Assembly (NCBI GenBank): GCA_003725745.1
Contig: RHDP01000001.1
Coordinates: 5,118,501-5,182,500 of the forward strand
Origin: Streptomyces sp. I6
GTDB lineage: Bacteria > Actinomycetota > Actinomycetes > Streptomycetales > Streptomycetaceae
DNA: 64,000 nucleotides
Direction: 5' to 3'
Positions within the stretch are counted from its first letter, which is position 1; each line of letters starts with the position of its first letter. Below the pieces are notes generated by a model. That model had not been told where the DNA came from and searched no databases. It saw only the letters and a list, made by a program, of their open reading frames with translations. The position numbers and the translations under genes were made by a program. This document shows, piece by piece, positions 10,102 to 18,712 of the stretch.

Positions 10102-10530
10102 TCACTGAGTCGCGGCTCGCTCGACCAGGCCGGGGAAGGCCACGCCGGTGCCGCGCCATCGCGCCGCCCGCACCGCCGCCTCACGCAGCGCGGCCGCGGC
10201 GTCCTGCCGCAGCGGGCCCCGCGCGGCCCGCACCAGATCGGAGTAGACGGCCGCGACCCGGTCCTCCAGTACCGCGGCGAGGCGCGCTGCGGCCGCCGGG
10301 TCGGGTACCGCGAACGGCAGAGTGTAGGCGGCCTGCGCGGCGGCGGGCCTTCCGCCGAGATCCCGGACCGTGCGCTCCAGGGCGTCCCGGCGGGCCCGGT
10401 GCGCCGCGAGGGCCGCCAGGGCATCGGGGCGGCGGGCCTCGCCGGCCCGGCCTCCGACCACGCCGTAGCCGTACACGGCGGCGTGCTCCGCCGCCAGGGC
10501 GGCCTGCGTCGCGACCAGCGCGTCGCTCAT
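10102..10530 (-). CDS. ferritin-like domain protein (DUF4439 type)
   Basis: A small 142-aa, almost entirely helical protein begins [21 protein letters not shown]. The pattern of long Ala-rich helices with Glu/His/Tyr at regular spacing (EHAAVYGYG, HRARRDALERTV, YTLPFAV) fits the DUF4439 ferritin-like fold. The start is ATG 10530, which shares its A with the TGA of the preceding lipoprotein gene (TGATG). The two are therefore translationally coupled and probably act together at the membrane, but no substrate or metal is known. A complete di-iron ligand set is not obvious. Confidence 0.8.
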   Translation of the reverse strand: MSDALVATQAALAAEHAAVYGYGVVGGRAGEARRPDALAALAAHRARRDALERTVRDLGGRPAAAQAAYTLPFAVPDPAAAARLAAVLEDRVAAVYSDLVRAARGPLRQDAAAALREAAVRAARWRGTGVAFPGLVERAATQ

Positions 10531-11147
10531 CAGCGGGACCCTTCCGTCAGCAGATAGGCGTGGACCGCGCCGGCGGCGGCGACCGACGCCAGCAGCCGGG
10601 CGTACTCCGGTGGGGCAGCGCTCAGCGCGGCGGTGTGCCCGTCGGCGGTCCTGCGCTCGGCCGTGGCAAGTTCGCGCACGGCCGCCCCGGCGTCGGCGGG
10701 CACCGGGGGTGCCGCGGGGGCCGTCGGGGACGAGGCCGTGGGGCGCTCCGGCCCGGACGCGGCCGGCGCGAGGGAGGCCTGGACGGGGGAGACCTGCGCG
10801 GGGGAGGCGGGCGACGGCGGCCGGGACGCCGAGGGGGCCGGCCGGGTCCGGGGCGGGAGCCGCGACCCGGTCGGCGCGAGCGCCTCGACATGCCGCACGA
10901 CCTCGGCGCGCAGCGGCGACAGGCGCGCCGCCAGGGCGGGATGCGCCGTCAGCACCGCGTCGTACCGCAGCAGCAGGGCGCCGCTCAGCTCGGCACCGCG
11001 CTCGCGCAGCACGGTCTCCGCCGACTCGCTGCGGAGCGCCGCGCGCCGCGGGCCGGGCTCGTTCGGCGAACACCCGGTCAGCGCCGCGGCGGTGGCCGCC
11101 CCGGCGGCCAGGAGCACACGTCTGGCCGTCGTACCCGTGCGGTCCAC
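10530..11147 (-). CDS. putative lipoprotein, Ala/Pro-rich
   Basis: The 205-aa protein starts at GTG 11147, with GAGGAG 7 nt upstream. The N-terminus [21 protein letters not shown] is a lipoprotein signal with the lipobox LTGC; the twin arginines make Tat export possible. A helical region follows, then a low-complexity Pro/Ser/Ala linker (about residues 95-140), then a second helical segment resembling the helices of the downstream ferritin-like protein. It is the first gene of a three-gene minus-strand group and diverges from rimP. Its function is unknown; an extracytoplasmic partner of the DUF4439 protein is an inference from coupling. Confidence 0.8.
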   Translation of the reverse strand: MDRTGTTARRVLLAAGAATAAALTGCSPNEPGPRRAALRSESAETVLRERGAELSGALLLRYDAVLTAHPALAARLSPLRAEVVRHVEALAPTGSRLPPRTRPAPSASRPPSPASPAQVSPVQASLAPAASGPERPTASSPTAPAAPPVPADAGAAVRELATAERRTADGHTAALSAAPPEYARLLASVAAAGAVHAYLLTEGSR

Positions 11148-11187
11148 CTGGTCTCTCCTCGGGCCGTGGGGCGCGATCACCCGATCG

Positions 11188-11254
11188 GGTGGACGGCGCC
11201 TTGATGTGATCACCGCAGGCGAGCGTACCTGCGGGTCATCGGCGGGTGGACGGC
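11188..11254. promoter_or_regulatory. divergent intergenic region with 12-bp direct repeats
   Basis: CGGGTGGACGGC occurs at 11186-11197 and again at 11243-11254. Between them lies the inverted repeat CCGCAGG/CCTGCGG (11213-11219 and 11228-11234). The region separates the lipoprotein gene (minus) from rimP (plus) and must hold both promoters. The regulator is unknown. Confidence 0.4.
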
Positions 11255-11335
11255 AACACCCCCCGCGACCGGTTACCCTTTGTGCTGACACACGACGAAA
11301 CCCACAACAGCACACGCGGCCGAGGAGTCACCCGG

Positions 11336-11860
11336 ATGAGCACCACCCAGAGCGAGAGGCTGCGCGGACTGCTCGAACCGCTCGTCAGCGCCGCGGACCT
11401 GGATCTGGAAGAGATCGAACTGTCCCGGGCCGGCCGCCGCCGTGTGCTCCGTGTCGTCGTGGATTCCGAGCAGGGTGTCGATCTCGACGCGTGCGCCGAG
11501 CTCAGCCGCGTCATCTCCGACCGGCTCGACGAGAGCGACGCCATGGGGGAGGGCGAGTACCAGCTCGAGGTCACCTCCCCCGGGGCCGAGCGCCCGCTCA
11601 AGGAGCACCGTCACTATGTGCGCGCCACGGGCCGGCTCGCCCGGTTCCACCTGACCGCCCCGGAGGGCGGCCCCGGCGGGGAACTGGTCGCCCGGATCCT
11701 CGACGTCGACGACGAGGGCCTCGACCTGGAGGTGCCGGGTGTGAAGGGGCGCAAGCCCACCTCCCGCAGACTCGCCTTCGGCGAGATCGCCAGGGCGCGC
11801 GTGGAGCTGGAGTTCAACCGCAAGGACACCGACGGCATTCAGGAAGAAGAGGAGGCGTAG
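11336..11860 (+). CDS. rimP: ribosome maturation factor RimP
   Basis: RimP assists 30S subunit maturation in the cytoplasm. The 174-aa protein shows the N-terminal alpha/beta domain ([19 protein letters not shown]) and the [18 protein letters not shown] and [12 protein letters not shown] segments typical of the family. It has a C-terminal SH3-like domain and a Glu-rich tail. ATG 11336 was chosen because GAGGAG lies 8 nt upstream. It begins the conserved rimP-nusA-ylxR-infB operon; nusA starts 2 bp after its stop. Confidence 0.95.
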   Translation: MSTTQSERLRGLLEPLVSAADLDLEEIELSRAGRRRVLRVVVDSEQGVDLDACAELSRVISDRLDESDAMGEGEYQLEVTSPGAERPLKEHRHYVRATGRLARFHLTAPEGGPGGELVARILDVDDEGLDLEVPGVKGRKPTSRRLAFGEIARARVELEFNRKDTDGIQEEEEA

Positions 11861-11862
11861 CC

Positions 11863-12858
11863 GTGGACATCGACGTGAAGCTCCTGAGGGGCTTGGCGCA
11901 GGAGAAGGAGATTGCCTTCGACCTGCTGGTCGACGCCATCGAGTCGGCCCTCCTCATCGCGTACCACCGCACCGAGGGCAGCCGCCGGCACGCCCGGGTC
12001 GAGCTGAACCGCCAGACCGGGCACGTGACGGTGTGGGCGAAGGAGGACCCGTCGGAACTCGAGGAGGGCCAGGAGCCGCGCGAGTTCGACGACACCCCGC
12101 ACGACTTCGGCCGGATCGCGGCCTCCACCGCCCGCCAGGTGATCCAGCAGCGGCTGCGCGACGCCGAGAACGACGTCACCTTCGGTGAGTACGCCCGCCG
12201 CGAGGGCGACATCGTGGCGGGCCAGGTCCAGCAGGGCAAGGACCCCAAGAACGTGCTGGTCAAGCTGGACGACAAGCTGGAGGCCATCCTGCCGGTGCAG
12301 GAGCAGGTGCCGGGTGAGGAGTACTCCCACGGCCTGCGGCTGCGCACCTACGTCGTACGGGTGGCCAAGGGGGTGCGCGGTCCTTCCGTCACCCTGTCGA
12401 GGACCCACCCCAATCTGGTGAAGAAGCTCTTCGCGCTCGAGGTGCCGGAGATCGCCGACGGTTCGGTCGAGATCGCGGCCATCGCCCGCGAGGCCGGGCA
12501 CCGGACCAAGATCGCCGTGCGGTCCACCCGCAGCGGCCTGAACGCCAAGGGCGCGTGCATCGGCCCGATGGGCGGTCGGGTGCGCAATGTCATGGCCGAG
12601 CTGCACGGCGAGAAGATCGACATCGTGGACTGGTCGGACGACCCGGCGGAGATGGTCGCCAACGCGCTGTCCCCGGCCAGGGTCTCCAAGGTCGAGGTCG
12701 TCGACCTCGGCGCCCGGTCCGCCCGGGTGACGGTCCCCGACTACCAGCTGTCACTGGCCATCGGCAAGGAGGGGCAGAACGCCCGGCTCGCCGCCCGGCT
12801 CACCGGCTGGCGGATCGACATCCGGCCGGACACCGAGCAGCCCGCCGGGCAGAGCTGA
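11863..12858 (+). CDS. nusA: transcription termination/antitermination factor NusA
   Basis: NusA binds RNA polymerase and nascent RNA and modulates pausing, termination and rRNA antitermination. The 331-aa protein has the N-terminal RNAP-binding domain, an S1 domain (about residues 105-180, [21 protein letters not shown]) and two KH domains. The KH signatures are [20 protein letters not shown] and [17 protein letters not shown]. It lacks the C-terminal acidic repeats of the E. coli protein, as actinobacterial NusA usually does. GTG 11863 lies two bases after the rimP stop, so translation is coupled. Confidence 0.97.
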   Translation: MDIDVKLLRGLAQEKEIAFDLLVDAIESALLIAYHRTEGSRRHARVELNRQTGHVTVWAKEDPSELEEGQEPREFDDTPHDFGRIAASTARQVIQQRLRDAENDVTFGEYARREGDIVAGQVQQGKDPKNVLVKLDDKLEAILPVQEQVPGEEYSHGLRLRTYVVRVAKGVRGPSVTLSRTHPNLVKKLFALEVPEIADGSVEIAAIAREAGHRTKIAVRSTRSGLNAKGACIGPMGGRVRNVMAELHGEKIDIVDWSDDPAEMVANALSPARVSKVEVVDLGARSARVTVPDYQLSLAIGKEGQNARLAARLTGWRIDIRPDTEQPAGQS

Positions 12859-12960
12859 TCCGGACCCGGGCGTCCGGGGCGGAGCGAGGTGCTCCCTCCC
12901 CGGCCCGGCGTGCCGGGGAACGGATCCGCGCGCAGACTCGGTTCCGTAGCCGGGGGATGG

Positions 12961-13010
12961 CCGAGAGTTTTGAGCCATCAAATGTTCGATTCTTGCCCCA
13001 AAGGGGTGAG
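12961..13010 (+). promoter_or_regulatory. A/T-rich leader element upstream of ylxR
   Basis: A run of about 40 bp (12965-13005) is unusually A/T-rich for this genome and ends in the palindrome CCCCAAAGGGG (12996-13006). It may be an internal promoter or processing element in the nusA-infB operon. No standard -35/-10 pair is convincing. Confidence 0.35.
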
Positions 13011-13036
13011 GTCGGTACGGGGAGGTAGACTTGGAC

Positions 13037-13324
13037 GTGTCTGGTCGGACGCATGCCCGCGCATGCCCTGAGCGAACCTGCGTGGGGTGTCGGGAGCGAG
13101 CGGCCAAGCGCGATCTACTGCGCATCGTGGCGGTCGAGGGTGTGTGCGTCCCCGATCATCGCGGTACGCTGCCCGGCCGGGGTGCTTATGTGCACCCCGC
13201 CTCGGTCTGTCTCGACCTGGCGGTTCGCCGTCGGGCGTTCCCGAGGGCCCTCAGGGCCCAGGGGCCGCTCGACACCGCGGACGTACGCCGTGCCGTCGAG
13301 GCGGCGGCTCAGGCCGCACCGTAA
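13037..13324 (+). CDS. ylxR: YlxR-family RNA-binding protein (DUF448)
   Basis: This small basic protein of about 95 aa contains the family signatures RTCVGCRERAAKRDLLRIV and GRGAYVHP. It is encoded between nusA and infB as in most Gram-positive bacteria. In other organisms YlxR binds RNA and has been linked to RNase P. GTG 13037 (MSGRTHARAC) is preferred by family precedent as I recall it. TTG 13031 is an alternative and sits 5 nt after GGAGG, so the exact start is uncertain by two codons. Confidence 0.9.
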   Translation: MSGRTHARACPERTCVGCRERAAKRDLLRIVAVEGVCVPDHRGTLPGRGAYVHPASVCLDLAVRRRAFPRALRAQGPLDTADVRRAVEAAAQAAP

Positions 13325-13400
13325 GAAGCACGGAAGAAGCAGCACCGCACGGATCCCCGTTCGGTCAGGTACCTCGCGAGTCGGAAGTAGGTCGAGATTG

Positions 13401-13433
13401 CGATGAGCACTCGATGAGTACGCGATGAGTACG
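13401..13433 (+). repeat. three tandem copies of an 11-bp repeat upstream of infB
   Basis: Copies are at 13401-13411 (CGATGAGCACT), 13412-13422 and 13423-13433 (both CGATGAGTACG). They lie in the 159-bp ylxR-infB gap, about 50 bp before the infB start. Confidence 0.85.
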
Positions 13434-13483
13434 CCCATGAAGTAGCGACGGTCCGGCGGTAACCCGGACCTAAAAGGAGCGAA

Positions 13484-16400
13484 GTGGCTAAGGTCCGGGT
13501 ATACGAACTCGCCAAGGAGTTCGGTGTGGAGAGCAAGGTCGTCATGGCCAAGCTCCAGGAACTCGGTGAATTCGTCCGTTCGGCGTCCTCGACGATCGAG
13601 GCGCCGGTTGTACGCAAACTGACTGACGCTTTCCAGCAGGGTTCCGGGGCCGCCCCGCGAAGCGCTCTGCCGGGAAGCCCGCGGCGCCGCGCAAGTCCGC
13701 ACCCGCGAAGCCCGCCCCGGCGGTGGAGGGCCGCGCGGGCGGTGCCCCGGCGCCCTCCCCGGCGCAGGCGGCGCGCCCCGCCGCCCCGAAGCCCGGCGCA
13801 CCGGCCCCCAAGCCGGCGGCGGCCGAGGCTCCCAGGAGTGTTCCCGCGGCACCGACCCCCGGCCCGCGGCCGACGCCGGGCCCCAAGCCCGCGGCGGCCC
13901 CGAAGCCGGCTCCGGCCGCTCCGGCCGCCCCGGAGTTCACCGCGCCCCCGGCCGCCCCGGCTGCCGGTCCCCGGCCCGGTGCCACTCCCGGCCCGCGTCC
14001 GGCCGCACGTCCCGGCCAGGGCCAGGGCGGCGGCGGTGCCCGTCCCGGCGCCCCGCGCCCCGGTGGCGAGCGCCAGGCTCCGCGTCCCGGTGCCCGCCCC
14101 GCGGGCCCGCGTCCGGGCAACAACCCCTTCACCTCCGGTGGCTCGACCGGTATGGCGCGCCCGCAGGCGCCCCGTCCGGGCGGTGCCCCGCGTCCCGGCG
14201 GTCCGGGTGCCCCGGTGGCCCCCGTCCGCAGGGCGCCGGCCAGGGCGGTCCCCGTCCGCAGGCTCCCGGTGGCTCCCGTCCCACCCCGGCGGCATGCCGC
14301 GTCCGCAGGCTCCGCGTGGAGCCGGCGGCCCCGGCGGCACCGGCGGTCCCGGCGGTAACCGTCCGAACCCGGGCATGATGCCGCAGCGTCCCGCTGCCGG
14401 CCCGCGTCCCGGTCCGGGCGGCCGCGGCCCCGGTGGCCCCGGCGGCCGTCCCGGTGGCGGCGGCGGCGCCGGCCGTCCCGGCTTCGCCGGCCGTCCCGGT
14501 GGCGGCGGCGGTGGCGGTGGCCGTCCCGGTGGCGGCGGTGGCGGCTTCGGCGGCCCCCGTCCCGGTGGCGGCGGCTTCGGCGGTGGCGGCGGTGGCCGTC
14601 CCGGCTTCGGCGGCCGTCCCGGCGGCCCCGGCGGCCGCGGTGGCACGCAGGGTGCGTTCGGCCGCCCCGGCGGCCCGGCGCGCCGCGGCCGCAAGTCGAA
14701 GCGGCAGAGGCGCCAGGAGTACGAGGCCATGCAGGCCCCGTCGGTCGGCGGTGTGATGCTGCCCCGCGGCAACGGCGAGACCGTCCGTCTGTCGCGCGGT
14801 GCCTCCCTGACCGACTTCGCGGAGAAGATCAACGCCAACCCGGCGTCGCTCGTCGCCGTGATGATGAACCTCGGCGAGATGGTCACCGCCACGCAGTCCG
14901 TCTCCGACGAGACGCTGCAACTCCTGGCCGGCGAGATGAACTACACGGTTCAGATCGTCAGCCCGGAGGAGGAGGACCGCGAGCTGCTGGAGTCGTTCGA
15001 CATCGAGTTCGGCGAGGACGAGGGCGGCGAGGAGTTCCTGGTCGCGCGTCCGCCGGTGGTGACCGTCATGGGTCACGTCGACCACGGCAAGACCCGGCTG
15101 CTGGACGCGATCCGCAAGACGAACGTCGTCGCGGGCGAGGCCGGCGGTATCACCCAGCACATCGGTGCGTACCAGGTCTCGACCGAGGTCAACAACGAAG
15201 AGCGCCGCATCACCTTCATCGACACCCCGGGTCACGAGGCGTTCACCGCCATGCGTGCCCGCGGTGCCAAGTCGACCGACATCGCGATCCTCGTGGTGGC
15301 GGCCAACGACGGTGTGATGCCCCAGACGATCGAGGCGCTGAACCACGCCAAGGCGGCCGACGTGCCGATCGTGGTCGCGGTCAACAAGATCGACGTCGAG
15401 GGCGCCGACCCGACGAAGGTGCGCGGTCAGCTGACCGAGTACGGCCTGGTGGCCGAGGAGTACGGCGGCGACACCATGTTCGTCGACATCTCCGCCAAGC
15501 AGGGCCTGAACATCGAGAACCTGCTGGAGGCCGTGGTCCTGACGGCGGACGCCGCCCTGGACCTGCGGGCCAACCCGGAGCAGGACGCGCAGGGCATCGC
15601 GATCGAGTCCCACCTCGACCGCGGCCGCGGTGCCGTCTCGACCGTCCTGGTCCAGCGGGGCACCCTGCGCATCGGTGACACCATGGTCGTCGGCGACGCG
15701 TACGGCCGTGTCCGCGCGATGCTCGACGACAAGGGCAACAACGTCGACGAGGCGACCCCGTCGACTCCCGTCCTGGTCCTGGGTCTCACCAACGTCCCGG
15801 GCGCCGGCGACAACTTCCTGGTCGTCGACGAGGACCGCACGGCCCGCCAGATCGCCGAGAAGCGTGCCGCCCGTGAGCGCAACGCCGCGTTCGCCAAGCG
15901 CACCCGCCGGGTGTCCCTCGAGGACCTCGACAAGGTGCTCAAGGCGGGCGAGGTCCAGCAGCTCAACCTCATCATCAAGGGCGACGCGTCCGGTTCGGTC
16001 GAGGCCCTCGAGTCCTCGCTGCTCCAGCTGGACGTCGGCGAAGAGGTCGACATCCGCGTGCTGCACCGCGGTGTCGGTGCGGTCACCGAGTCGGACATCG
16101 ACCTGGCGACCGGCTCCGACGCCATCGTGATCGGCTTCAACGTGCGCGCCGCCGGGCGCGCCACGCAGATGGCCGAGCGCGAGGGCGTGGACGTCCGCTA
16201 CTACTCGGTCATCTACCAGGCGATCGAGGAGATCGAGGCGGCCCTCAAGGGCATGCTCAAGCCGGAGTACGAAGAGGTCGAGCTCGGCACGGCGGAGATC
16301 CGCGAGGTCTTCCGCTCGTCCAAGCTGGGCAACATCGCGGGTGTGCTCATCCGCTCCGGCGAGGTACGGCGCAACACCAAGGCGCGCCTCATCCGCGACG

Positions 16401-16570
16401 GCAAGGTCGTCGCGGAGAACCTCACCATCGAGGGTCTGCGCCGCTTCAAGGACGACGTCACCGAGATCCGCGAAGGCTTCGAGGGCGGTATCAACCTCGG
16501 AAACTTCAACGACATCAAGGTCGACGACGTCATCGCGACGTACGAGATGCGCGAGAAGCCCCGCGGCTGA
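13484..16570 (+). CDS. infB: translation initiation factor IF-2, with three compensating apparent -1 frameshifts in the linker
   Basis: IF-2 is the GTPase that recruits fMet-tRNA to the 30S subunit. GTG 13484 follows AAAGGAG. The N-terminal [18 protein letters not shown] and the C-terminal G domain are standard (GHVDHGKT for P-loop, [12 protein letters not shown]), and the protein reads 1028 aa. Between about 13650 and 14290 the translated linker is Arg-rich nonsense; the usual Ala/Pro/Gly-rich linker is found in the other two frames in turn. Adding one G at 13646-13649, one C at 14210-14213 and one C at 14284-14287 gives a continuous family-like linker (for example [19 protein letters not shown] and [19 protein letters not shown]). 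Three losses sum to -3, so the C-terminal frame is retained. Confidence 0.95.
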   Translation: MAKVRVYELAKEFGVESKVVMAKLQELGEFVRSASSTIEAPVVRKLTDAFQQGSGAAPRSALPGSPRRRASPHPRSPPRRWRAARAVPRRPPRRRRRAPPPRSPAHRPPSRRRPRLPGVFPRHRPPARGRRRAPSPRRPRSRLRPLRPPRSSPRPRPPRLPVPGPVPLPARVRPHVPARARAAAVPVPAPRAPVASARLRVPVPAPRARVRATTPSPPVARPVWRARRRPVRAVPRVPAVRVPRWPPSAGRRPGRSPSAGSRWLPSHPGGMPRPQAPRGAGGPGGTGGPGGNRPNPGMMPQRPAAGPRPGPGGRGPGGPGGRPGGGGGAGRPGFAGRPGGGGGGGGRPGGGGGGFGGPRPGGGGFGGGGGGRPGFGGRPGGPGGRGGTQGAFGRPGGPARRGRKSKRQRRQEYEAMQAPSVGGVMLPRGNGETVRLSRGASLTDFAEKINANPASLVAVMMNLGEMVTATQSVSDETLQLLAGEMNYTVQIVSPEEEDRELLESFDIEFGEDEGGEEFLVARPPVVTVMGHVDHGKTRLLDAIRKTNVVAGEAGGITQHIGAYQVSTEVNNEERRITFIDTPGHEAFTAMRARGAKSTDIAILVVAANDGVMPQTIEALNHAKAADVPIVVAVNKIDVEGADPTKVRGQLTEYGLVAEEYGGDTMFVDISAKQGLNIENLLEAVVLTADAALDLRANPEQDAQGIAIESHLDRGRGAVSTVLVQRGTLRIGDTMVVGDAYGRVRAMLDDKGNNVDEATPSTPVLVLGLTNVPGAGDNFLVVDEDRTARQIAEKRAARERNAAFAKRTRRVSLEDLDKVLKAGEVQQLNLIIKGDASGSVEALESSLLQLDVGEEVDIRVLHRGVGAVTESDIDLATGSDAIVIGFNVRAAGRATQMAEREGVDVRYYSVIYQAIEEIEAALKGMLKPEYEEVELGTAEIREVFRSSKLGNIAGVLIRSGEVRRNTKARLIRDGKVVAENLTIEGLRRFKDDVTEIREGFEGGINLGNFNDIKVDDVIATYEMREKPRG

Positions 16571-16585
16571 CGCGGTTCGGCTGAC

Positions 16586-16651
16586 CACGCACACCGTGCT
16601 CGGGGCCGGTCGGCGGGAGGTAATCCCGTCGATCGGCCCCGGCCGTGCGTG
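16586..16651 (+). terminator. structured terminator candidate after infB
   Basis: The outer arms CACGCAC (16586-16592) and GTGCGTG (16645-16651) enclose an 11-bp stem, GGGGCCGGTCG with CGATCGGCCCC (one mismatch). Confidence 0.5.
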
Positions 16652-16727
16652 TACGGTTCCTTGATGTACCTGCCAAGAGCGGGCAGGGCGCATACCGAAC
16701 CCGTACCGGCGGGACATCCGGACATAC

Positions 16728-17021
16728 ATGTTTGTGGGGACGCTGTCCTTCGACCTGCTTCTCGGCGACGTCCACTCGCTGAAGGAGAAGCGCTCCGTCG
16801 TCCGCCCGATCGTGGCCGAGCTCCAGCGCAAGTACGCGGTGGCGGTGGCCGAGGTGGGAGGGCAGAACCTGCACCGCAGGGCCGAGATCGGCCTTGCGGC
16901 GGTGTCCGGGGATCCGGGACACCTCACAGAGGTACTGGACCGGTGCGAGCGCCTGGTCGCCGCCCGGCCCGAAGTGGAGCTGCTGTCGGTGCGACGGCGG
17001 CTGCACGGAGACGATGATTGA
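16728..17021 (+). CDS. DUF503 domain protein (YlxP-like)
   Basis: A 97-aa protein begins [23 protein letters not shown], the signature of DUF503/YlxP, and continues [26 protein letters not shown]. YlxP-family genes lie between infB and rbfA in many Gram-positive bacteria, exactly as here. A role in ribosome assembly or RNA metabolism has been suggested for the group but is not established. The start may be ATG 16728 or GTG 16734. It ends 55 bp before rbfA, which has its own strong ribosome site. Confidence 0.9.
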   Translation: MFVGTLSFDLLLGDVHSLKEKRSVVRPIVAELQRKYAVAVAEVGGQNLHRRAEIGLAAVSGDPGHLTEVLDRCERLVAARPEVELLSVRRRLHGDDD

Positions 17022-17076
17022 GACTGCACCGTCCGGGGGCTGCCCCGGACCACCGCACGAAAGAGGAGAAGGACCG

Positions 17077-17553
17077 GTGGCCGACAACGCGCGGGCCCGC
17101 AAGCTGGCCGATCGCATCCAGGTCGTGGTCGCGGAGACCCTGGATCGGCGAATCAAGGATCCGCGGCTGGGCTTCGTCACGATCACGGACGCCCGGGTCA
17201 CCGGCGACCTGCGGGAGGCCACGGTCTTCTACACGGTGTACGGGGACGACGAGGAGCGCGCGGCGTCCGCCGCGGCGCTGGAGTCCGCCAAGGGCGTCCT
17301 GCGGTCCGAGGTGGGCCGTCAGACGGGGGTCCGCTTCACGCCGAGCCTGACGTTCGTCCCGGACGCCCTCCCGGACAACGCCCGGACCATCGACGACCTG
17401 CTCGACAAGGCGCGGGCGAAGGACGCCGAGGTCCGCCAGGCGTCCACGGGCAAGACGTACGCGGGCGGGGCCGACCCCTACCGCAAGCCGGAGGACGAGG
17501 ACGACGACGAGGGCCGCGACGAGGGCAGGGACGAGGACACGGCCTCCGCATGA
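17077..17553 (+). CDS. rbfA: 30S ribosome-binding factor RbfA
   Basis: RbfA is a cold-shock-associated 30S maturation factor that acts near the 16S rRNA 5' helix. The 158-aa protein has the single KH-like domain ([56 protein letters not shown]). A strongly acidic tail ([16 protein letters not shown]) follows. GTG 17077 lies after AAGAGGAGAAGG. Its stop overlaps the truB ATG by four bases. Confidence 0.96.
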   Translation: MADNARARKLADRIQVVVAETLDRRIKDPRLGFVTITDARVTGDLREATVFYTVYGDDEERAASAAALESAKGVLRSEVGRQTGVRFTPSLTFVPDALPDNARTIDDLLDKARAKDAEVRQASTGKTYAGGADPYRKPEDEDDDEGRDEGRDEDTASA

Positions 17554-18479
17554 GCCAGCACAGCAACGCCGCCCCGGCCGCCGGCGGGGGCGGCACCCCG
17601 GACGGCCTGATCATCGTCGACAAGCCGGCCGGCTTCACCTCGCACGACGTCGTCGCCAAGATGCGGGGCATCGCGCGGACCCGCCGCGTCGGTCACGCGG
17701 GCACGCTGGACCCGATGGCGACCGGAGTACTGGTCCTGGGCGTCCAGAAGGCCACCAAGCTGCTCGGCCATCTGGCGCTCACCGAGAAGGAGTACCTCGG
17801 CACGGTCCGGCTCGGCCAGACCACGGTCACCGACGACGCGGAGGGCGAGGTCACCTCGTCCGCCGACGCATCCGGCATCCCCCGGGACGCCGTCGACGCC
17901 GGGGTCGCCGAACTGACCGGCGACATCATGCAGGTGCCGTCGAAGGTCAGCGCCATCAAGATCGACGGCAGGCGGTCCTACGCCCGGGTCCGCGGCGGCG
18001 AGGAGTTCGACATCCCCGCCCGTCCGGTGACCGTGTCGCAGTTCACCGTCCACGACGTCCGCGAGGCCGTCGCCGAGGACGGCACACCCGTGACCGACCT
18101 CGTGGTCTCGGTGGTCTGCTCCTCCGGCACCTACGTCCGCGCCCTCGCCCGCGACCTCGGCGCCGGGCTCGGCGTCGGGGGGCACCTGACCGCACTGCGC
18201 CGCACCCGCGTCGGGCCGTACCGGCTCGAGGCGGCCAGGACCATCGACCAGCTCCAGGAGGAGCTGACGGTCATGCCGATCGGTGAGGCCGCCGTAGCGG
18301 CGTTCGCCCGCTGGGACGTCGACGAAAGGCGCGCCCGGCTGCTGCTCAACGGCGTACGCCTGGACATGCCGGAGTACGGCGGACGGGGGCCGGTGGCCGT
18401 CTTCGGGCCCGAGGAGCGGTTCCTGGCACTCGTCGAGGAGCACCGGGGCAAGGCGAAGAGCCTCGCGGTCTTCGGCTGA
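17550..18479 (+). CDS. truB: tRNA pseudouridine-55 synthase TruB
   Basis: TruB converts U55 in the T-loop of tRNAs to pseudouridine. The 309-aa protein has the catalytic motif [11 protein letters not shown] (active-site Asp), preceded by [15 protein letters not shown] and followed by [11 protein letters not shown], all family landmarks. Its ATG overlaps the rbfA stop (ATGA). A very stable hairpin follows 55 bp after the stop, ending the rimP-truB unit. Confidence 0.96.
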   Translation: MSQHSNAAPAAGGGGTPDGLIIVDKPAGFTSHDVVAKMRGIARTRRVGHAGTLDPMATGVLVLGVQKATKLLGHLALTEKEYLGTVRLGQTTVTDDAEGEVTSSADASGIPRDAVDAGVAELTGDIMQVPSKVSAIKIDGRRSYARVRGGEEFDIPARPVTVSQFTVHDVREAVAEDGTPVTDLVVSVVCSSGTYVRALARDLGAGLGVGGHLTALRRTRVGPYRLEAARTIDQLQEELTVMPIGEAAVAAFARWDVDERRARLLLNGVRLDMPEYGGRGPVAVFGPEERFLALVEEHRGKAKSLAVFG

Positions 18480-18533
18480 CGCCCGCGGGCGAAGGCCCCG
18501 CGGGCCTGCCCGCCGGGCCGTGCGGGGAGTTCC

Positions 18534-18570
18534 ATCGTGGAGCGGGCAGGGCCGCTGCCCGCTCCACGAT
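18534..18570 (+). terminator. strong terminator of the truB operon
   Basis: A perfect 16-bp inverted repeat (ATCGTGGAGCGGGCAG at 18534-18549, complement at 18555-18570) with a 5-nt loop. Confidence 0.85.
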
Positions 18571-18712
18571 CCCCCTCGGAGGGTGTCTATCCGTCCCGCA
18601 CCATGGATTCACCCCAACGGGCAGGCGCTCGGAGTGCACCGGGGGTGCACTCGGGGGCGCGTTCGTCCGGCGCTCTTCTCCCCGTGATCAACTCCGGCCT
18701 ACCGTCGGAGCC

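Noticed and set aside
8979-10424. 481-codon minus-strand open frame overlapping the kinase-like gene
   Set aside because: Arg/Gly/Pro-rich alternative frame; the APH-fold and DUF4439 frames have the right codon bias and motifs.
14129-17053. 974-codon minus-strand open frame across infB
   Set aside because: Antisense shadow with Val/Asp/Leu-rich low-information sequence; infB is unambiguous on the other strand.
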